Shown here piece by piece: positions 60,475 through 64,000 of a DNA stretch of 64,000 nucleotides (positions are counted from its first letter, which is position 1; each line of letters opens with the position of its first letter). The notes below the pieces were generated by a model, which saw only the letters and a list, made by a program, of their open reading frames with translations, made no database searches and was not told where the DNA came from. Both the position numbers and the translations under genes were made by a program. This stretch comes from Olsenella_K sp051878835 (GTDB lineage Bacteria > Actinomycetota > Coriobacteriia > Coriobacteriales > Atopobiaceae), in contig JBJEKW010000095.1 of NCBI GenBank assembly GCA_051878835.1, forward strand, positions 31,081 to 95,080. Direction: 5' to 3'.

Positions 60475-61317
60475 CTACAGGGTGGTACCGAACCACTTCT
60501 GCTCGAGCGAGTCCATGGTGCCGTCGTCCCTCAGCTCCTGCAGGGCCTGGTTGATGGCGGCGGTCAGGCCGGGGTTGTCCTTCGACACGACGATGCCATA
60601 CTGCTCGCCGGTCGGGATCTGGATGGCCACCTTGCAGTCGGTGTAGGACTGCTTGCACAGGTAGCTGACCACGGGGAGGTCGGCCACGCAGGCGTCGTAC
60701 AGGCCGGTCTGAACGCCGGTCATGGCCTGGATGGCGTCGTCCAGCGGGACGACGGTGGCGTTCGGGAGGTTCTCCTCGATCCACGCCTCGCCGGTGGTGC
60801 CCGACTGGCAGGCGATCTTCTTGCCCGCCACGTTCAGGGACTCCTCGGTCGTGTTGGCGGAGTCGGCCTTGGTGACCAGGCCCTGGTTGGAGTCGAGGTA
60901 GGAGTCGGTGAAGTCTATCTCGTCCTTGCGCTCGTCGGTGATGGTGAAGGCGGACACGCCCACGTCGGCCTTTCCGCCCTGCTTTATCAGCGGGATGATG
61001 GTGTCAAACTTCGTGGGCTCCAGCCACTCCATCTGCAGGCCCAGCTTCTGGGCGACGGCGTCCATCATGTCGACCTCGAAGCCCTCGGGCTGGTTCGTGC
61101 TGTCCGAGATGGACTCCAGGGGCGGGTACGCCATGTCGGACACGCCGATCAGCTTGCCGTCCTCGACGGTGGTGTATGACGTGGCAGAGGTATTGGAGCT
61201 GTCAGAGCCCCCGGACGAGCTCTGGCTCGTGGAGGATGACGATCCTCCGCACGCGCCAAGCGAGAGCGCGAGCGCCGCAGCGCACGCAATTGCACCTAGC
61301 TTCTTGACGTTGAACAT
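60475..61317 (-). CDS. Polar amino-acid binding lipoprotein 2 (family 3)
   Basis: 280-residue paralogue of the adjacent binding protein, with lipobox LGAC near residue 22 and a Ser-rich linker. It has LIGVSDMAYPPLESISDSTNQPEGFEVDMMDAVAQ and GGKADVGVSAFTITDERKDEIDFTDSYLDSNQGLVT. Compared with its partner the ligand-facing FAPFEY is replaced by YPPLES, so a different amino acid may be bound. It has an extra Cys pair (CVADLPVVSYLCKQSYTDC). ATG 61317 has AAGGAG seven bases upstream. It is the first gene of the glnPQ operon. Confidence 0.91.
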   Translation of the reverse strand: MFNVKKLGAIACAAALALSLGACGGSSSSTSQSSSGGSDSSNTSATSYTTVEDGKLIGVSDMAYPPLESISDSTNQPEGFEVDMMDAVAQKLGLQMEWLEPTKFDTIIPLIKQGGKADVGVSAFTITDERKDEIDFTDSYLDSNQGLVTKADSANTTEESLNVAGKKIACQSGTTGEAWIEENLPNATVVPLDDAIQAMTGVQTGLYDACVADLPVVSYLCKQSYTDCKVAIQIPTGEQYGIVVSKDNPGLTAAINQALQELRDDGTMDSLEQKWFGTTL

Positions 61318-61448
61318 GATGTTCTCCTTCATCTCAGGGAAGGCGGCACCGGTGGAGTGCCTCGACCTGTTGTGCTTGCTGCCCATCTTCAGACACGAAG
61401 GTGCGCAAATGCTCGCGAGCGGCAATCCTTTAACAGGGTTGCTATAAA

Positions 61449-61477
61449 TGTCAAAACCATTTCTGGACATTTTCCAG
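61449..61477 (-). promoter_or_regulatory. Candidate promoter element and inverted repeat before the binding-protein operon
   Basis: On the minus strand a consensus -35 TTGACA (61449-61454) lies just downstream of a perfect inverted repeat CTGGA-CATTT-TCCAG (61463-61477). No convincing -10 at 16-18 bp is seen, so activator dependence is possible. Confidence 0.4.
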
Positions 61478-61516
61478 TCGCGGACGCCCGTCTGCACGGG
61501 CAACTCAGCATACAGC

Positions 61517-61552
61517 AAAAAATGCGGACCCCCAGCAAGGAAGCCCGCATTC
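61517..61552 (-). terminator. Terminator of the GSI-like gene
   Basis: AATGCGG and CCGCATT form a 7-bp stem followed by TTTTTT on the minus strand, 24-60 bp after the gene. Confidence 0.85.
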
Positions 61553-61575
61553 GTTCAACTGCTTATGGGTCAATC

Positions 61576-62910
61576 CTAGAAGCCCGCGTAGTAGTGGCAC
61601 TTCTCCCAGTCGGTGACCGACGTGCAGAAGTTGGTCCACTCGCGCTCCTTGTTCTCCAGCAGGAAGTTGTAGATGTGATCGCCCAGGACCTCATGCATGA
61701 GCTCGCTGTTGCGGAAGGTCTCGATGGCCTCGCCCAGCGTGCGAGGCAGGCGGGCGTAGCCCTTCGCCGCCAGCTCGGCCTCCGTGAAGGTGCCTGCTCC
61801 GGCGGGAAGCTCCGGCGGCAGCTCCAGCTTCTGGTCGATGCCGGCGATGCCGGCGGCCAGCGTGACCGCACAGGCCAGGTACGGGTTGGCCGTAGGGTCG
61901 GCGTTGCGCAGCTCGATGCGCATGGAGGTCTGCTTGCCCGGCTTGTTCGTGGGGACGCGCACCAGGGCAGAGCGGCTGCGCTCGCCCCACGTGGCATACA
62001 CGGGTACCTCGCCGTTCAGCTGCAGGCGCTTGTAGCTGTTGACGGTGGGGTTCGTGACGAGCGCGAACTCGGGAGCGTACTTCAGGATGCCGGCGATGTA
62101 GTGCTGGGCCAGCTCCGAGAGGTGGTTGCCCTCGGGCACCCAGAACAGGTTCTCGCCCGCGTGGTCCATCAGTGACTCATACAGGAACATGCCCGATCCC
62201 GAGGCATCGGCCAGTGGCTTCGGCATGAACGAGGCAAACAGGTCCGACTCGGCCGCCGTTTGCTTGATGACCAGGCGCGCTGTCATGATGTTGTCGGCGC
62301 AGCTGAGTGCCTCGGAGTAGCGCAGCTCGATGCCGTTCTGCGACGGGGCGTTCGTGTGGTAGCTGTACTGGACGGGAATGGACATCTTCTCCAGCATCAG
62401 CGTGGTCGAGCGTCGCAGGTCGCGCGCCGAGTCGTACGGCGTCAGGTCGAAGTAGCCAGCATCGTCCACGATGACGGGCTCGGGGCCCTCGTCGGCAAAG
62501 TAGAAGTACTCGATCTTCGGACCGACGTTCATGACGTAGCCGCGCTGGTCGGCGTCGGCAAACACGCGCTCCAGCCTGGAGCGGGGGTCGCCCTCGAACG
62601 GCTGCCCGTCGGGGGTGCGCAGGTCGCAGAACACGCGGGCCACGCCGGAGTCGTTCGGCCTCCACGGCAGGATCTGGAAGGTCTCGGGGTCGGGGAAGGC
62701 CAGGATGTCAGTCTCCTCCAGCGGGGTGAAGCCGTCCACCGCCGACCCGTCAAAGCCGATGCCCTCGTCGAAGGCCTCCTCCAGCTCCTCGGGAGATATC
62801 GAGAAGGACTTGAGGTTGCCCAGGATGTCTGTGAACCACAGACGAATGAAGCGGATGTCGCGCTTCTCGACCGTACGCAGGACGAAGTCCACGTTCCTGT
62901 CGTTGCTCAT
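61576..62910 (-). CDS. Glutamine synthetase type I homologue lacking metal ligands
   Basis: 444 residues, full GSI length and fold: GFDGSAVDGFTPLEETDI near 52, FMPKPL near 228, NPTVNSYKRL near 287, RSRSALVRVP near 311 and RIELRNADPTANPYL near 331. Against Salmonella GlnA numbering, four of six metal ligands are replaced: Glu129 by Lys132, Glu212 by Thr186, Glu220 by Gly193, His269 by Phe242. Glu131 (Glu134) and Glu357 (Glu333) remain, as do the Arg residues for glutamate and phosphate. No Tyr adenylylation site is evident. It may be a pseudoenzyme with a sensing role or a ligase of altered chemistry. ATG 62910 follows AAGGAG. It stands upstream of the glnPQ operon with its own terminator. Confidence 0.88.
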   Translation of the reverse strand: MSNDRNVDFVLRTVEKRDIRFIRLWFTDILGNLKSFSISPEELEEAFDEGIGFDGSAVDGFTPLEETDILAFPDPETFQILPWRPNDSGVARVFCDLRTPDGQPFEGDPRSRLERVFADADQRGYVMNVGPKIEYFYFADEGPEPVIVDDAGYFDLTPYDSARDLRRSTTLMLEKMSIPVQYSYHTNAPSQNGIELRYSEALSCADNIMTARLVIKQTAAESDLFASFMPKPLADASGSGMFLYESLMDHAGENLFWVPEGNHLSELAQHYIAGILKYAPEFALVTNPTVNSYKRLQLNGEVPVYATWGERSRSALVRVPTNKPGKQTSMRIELRNADPTANPYLACAVTLAAGIAGIDQKLELPPELPAGAGTFTEAELAAKGYARLPRTLGEAIETFRNSELMHEVLGDHIYNFLLENKEREWTNFCTSVTDWEKCHYYAGF

Positions 62911-63000
62911 GTTTCTCCTTCTGCGCTCGCACCCGCCGACGCGGTGCGCAGCCAAGTTCCTACGGCCACGCCACGGCGAGACCGACCTATTTATCAACCT

Positions 63001-63015
63001 ACGCAGCGTAACACT
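63001..63015. promoter_or_regulatory. Candidate shared nitrogen-control motif before the GSI-like gene
   Basis: ACGCAGCGTAACACT matches the sequence at 22201-22215 before glnN at 14 of 15 positions. It lies 91-105 bp upstream of the GSI-like start, in opposite orientation relative to the gene compared with glnN. Confidence 0.4.
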
Positions 63016-63125
63016 GTGCCACACGGTTGTTAACTGGCGGTTTCATCCTCCCCAGCGGACCGGCGCGCGCAGCATCTGGAAGGACGGCACCGCAATCTCC
63101 AGGACCACAATCCCGGCGCGGTCCC

Positions 63126-63356
63126 CTACCGCTTTGCGGCCGTCGTGCCGCTGCCGGGCTTCTGGTCGAAGGCGGCATCCACGCGGCGCAGCATGTCGTC
63201 GGCAGCCACGCAGTGTCCCCGCGCACGCGCCGCGGCGCTGCACGCGCTGGCGTGCGTGCAGTCAGTGCAGTCCTCGTTGTGGCGGGAAAGATAACGAATG
63301 CACATCACGAACGCAACGGCGATGGCCGCGATGATTATGAGGTCAAGGGCACTCAT
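63126..63356 (-). CDS. Small Cys-rich membrane protein (FeoB-associated type)
   Basis: 76 residues. One membrane helix near residues 4-20 (DLIIIAAIAVAFVMCIRY) is followed by a Cys-rich stretch CTDC-x5-C-x10-C and a basic tail. The arrangement resembles the FeoB-associated Cys-rich membrane protein family, although no feo gene is nearby. ATG 63356 has GAGGAG five bases upstream and is preferred to an in-frame ATG at 63374. Function unknown; metal binding is plausible from the cysteines. Confidence 0.72.
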   Translation of the reverse strand: MSALDLIIIAAIAVAFVMCIRYLSRHNEDCTDCTHASACSAAARARGHCVAADDMLRRVDAAFDQKPGSGTTAAKR

Positions 63357-63509
63357 GGCGCTCCTCTCGTTCACGCGCGATTAGGCGCATTTCAAAGTGT
63401 TAACCGCAACAAACTATACCCACTTGCGTCATACTAGGGACACGTAGGTAGGCGATTCTGCCTAAAATGTTCGCATGTGTTTCGGCTATGGCGAGAAAGG
63501 ACAACCTCA

Positions 63510-64000
63510 ATGGCCAACGAAGATCAGTACATGCACCTCGTAATCATCCGTCACGGCGAGTCGGAGTGGAACCTGAAGAACCTCTTCACCGGCTGGACCG
63601 ACGTCGACCTGACCGACACCGGCCGCGCCGAGGCTGCTGCCGGCGGCAAGGCTCTGAAGGAGCAGGGCTATGACTTCGACGTGTGCTACACCTCGCTGCT
63701 GAAGCGCGCCATCCACACGCTGAACATCGTCCTGGACCAGATGGACCGCGCTTGGCTGCCCGTCCACAAGACCTGGCGCCTGAACGAGCGTCACTACGGC
63801 GCGCTGCAGGGCCTGAACAAGGCCAAGGCCGCCGAGGAGCACGGCGAGGAGCAGGTCCTCATCTGGCGTCGTTCCTTCGACGTCCAGCCGCCCGCACTGA
63901 AGCCCGGCGACGAGCGCGACCCGCACATCCAGCCCATGTTCCGCGACGTGCCGCAGGAGGACCTCCCCTACACCGAGTGCCTGAAGGACACCATCGCCCG
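63510..64000 (+). CDS. gpmA: 2,3-bisphosphoglycerate-dependent phosphoglycerate mutase (5' part)
   Basis: The first 163 codons of the glycolytic mutase interconverting 3- and 2-phosphoglycerate. The phospho-histidine motif VIIRHGESEWN is at about residues 11-21, followed by LFTGWTDVDLTDTG, YTSLLKRAIHT near 60, and the diagnostic WRLNERHYGALQGLNKA near 88-104. The gene runs off the window end. GAGAAAGG lies about 10 bases before ATG 63510. An inverted repeat TAGGC-GATTCT-GCCTA (63449-63464) lies just upstream. Confidence 0.96.
   Translation, partial: MANEDQYMHLVIIRHGESEWNLKNLFTGWTDVDLTDTGRAEAAAGGKALKEQGYDFDVCYTSLLKRAIHTLNIVLDQMDRAWLPVHKTWRLNERHYGALQGLNKAKAAEEHGEEQVLIWRRSFDVQPPALKPGDERDPHIQPMFRDVPQEDLPYTECLKDTIA

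Overview
This is about 64 kb of GC-rich draft sequence, with two 100-N placeholder gaps at 46875-46974 and 48584-48683. The gene set and order point to an anaerobic actinobacterium of the Coriobacteriia (Olsenella/Atopobium-like). This placement is an inference from gene content, because the window contains no rRNA or tRNA. Supporting signs are the broken-up actinobacterial order polA-rpsA-coaE-uvrB-uvrA, a type III glutamine synthetase with GltBD, lone PTS IIA/IIB proteins, Tat-type lipoprotein signal peptides, and a short MetN.

Layout. 1-9.6 kb: 5' part of uvrA, a translationally coupled mrp / two-FAD-oxidoreductase operon, gatAB PTS components, uvrB, then lytic transglycosylase, coaE and a zinc-ribbon membrane protein. 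9.9-15.8 kb: a peptide-binding lipoprotein gene facing a dppBCDF-type ABC operon. 16-21 kb: rpsA, a copper-type HMA membrane protein, rnhA, polA. 21.1-22.1 kb: repeats only. 22.4-29 kb: glnN, HdeD-like protein, mntP, a zinc-dependent phospholipase C-like protein, and a membrane protein with a very long cationic tail. 29-39 kb: gltDB, ligA, cutC, an orphan iron-type binding lipoprotein. 40-45 kb: MATE pump, metNIQ, Nudix hydrolase. 45-48 kb: copper cluster csoR-copA(Z). 48.4-54.4 kb: sbcCD flanked on both sides by repeats. 54.5-63 kb: htrA, a GlnR-like orphan regulator, a glutamine-type ABC transporter with two binding proteins, and a GSI-like protein missing metal ligands. The end holds a small Cys-rich membrane protein and the start of gpmA.

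Themes. (1) Nitrogen: GlnN (intact active site), GltBD, GlnPQ with two binding proteins, a GlnR-like pseudo-receiver regulator, and a glutamine-synthetase homologue that has lost four of six metal ligands; a near-identical 15-mer lies upstream of both GS-type genes. (2) Copper: three 17-bp CsoR-type operators, two before csoR-copA and one before the HMA protein at 17390-17761; copA appears to contain an internal start that would release a CopZ chaperone. (3) DNA repair: LexA-type boxes before uvrA and uvrB, and clamp-binding-like QxSLF peptides in LigA and PolA. (4) Repeats: arrays of 39-46-bp imperfect palindromes with GGGTACCC or GGGCGCCC centres interleaved with a CTACCTGG element lie upstream of polA and of sbcD, and a third palindrome/tandem-repeat field lies downstream of sbcC. 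I do not recognise these elements and consider them, with the degenerate GSI-like protein and the Met/Cys leader peptide before metNIQ, the best candidates for something undescribed.
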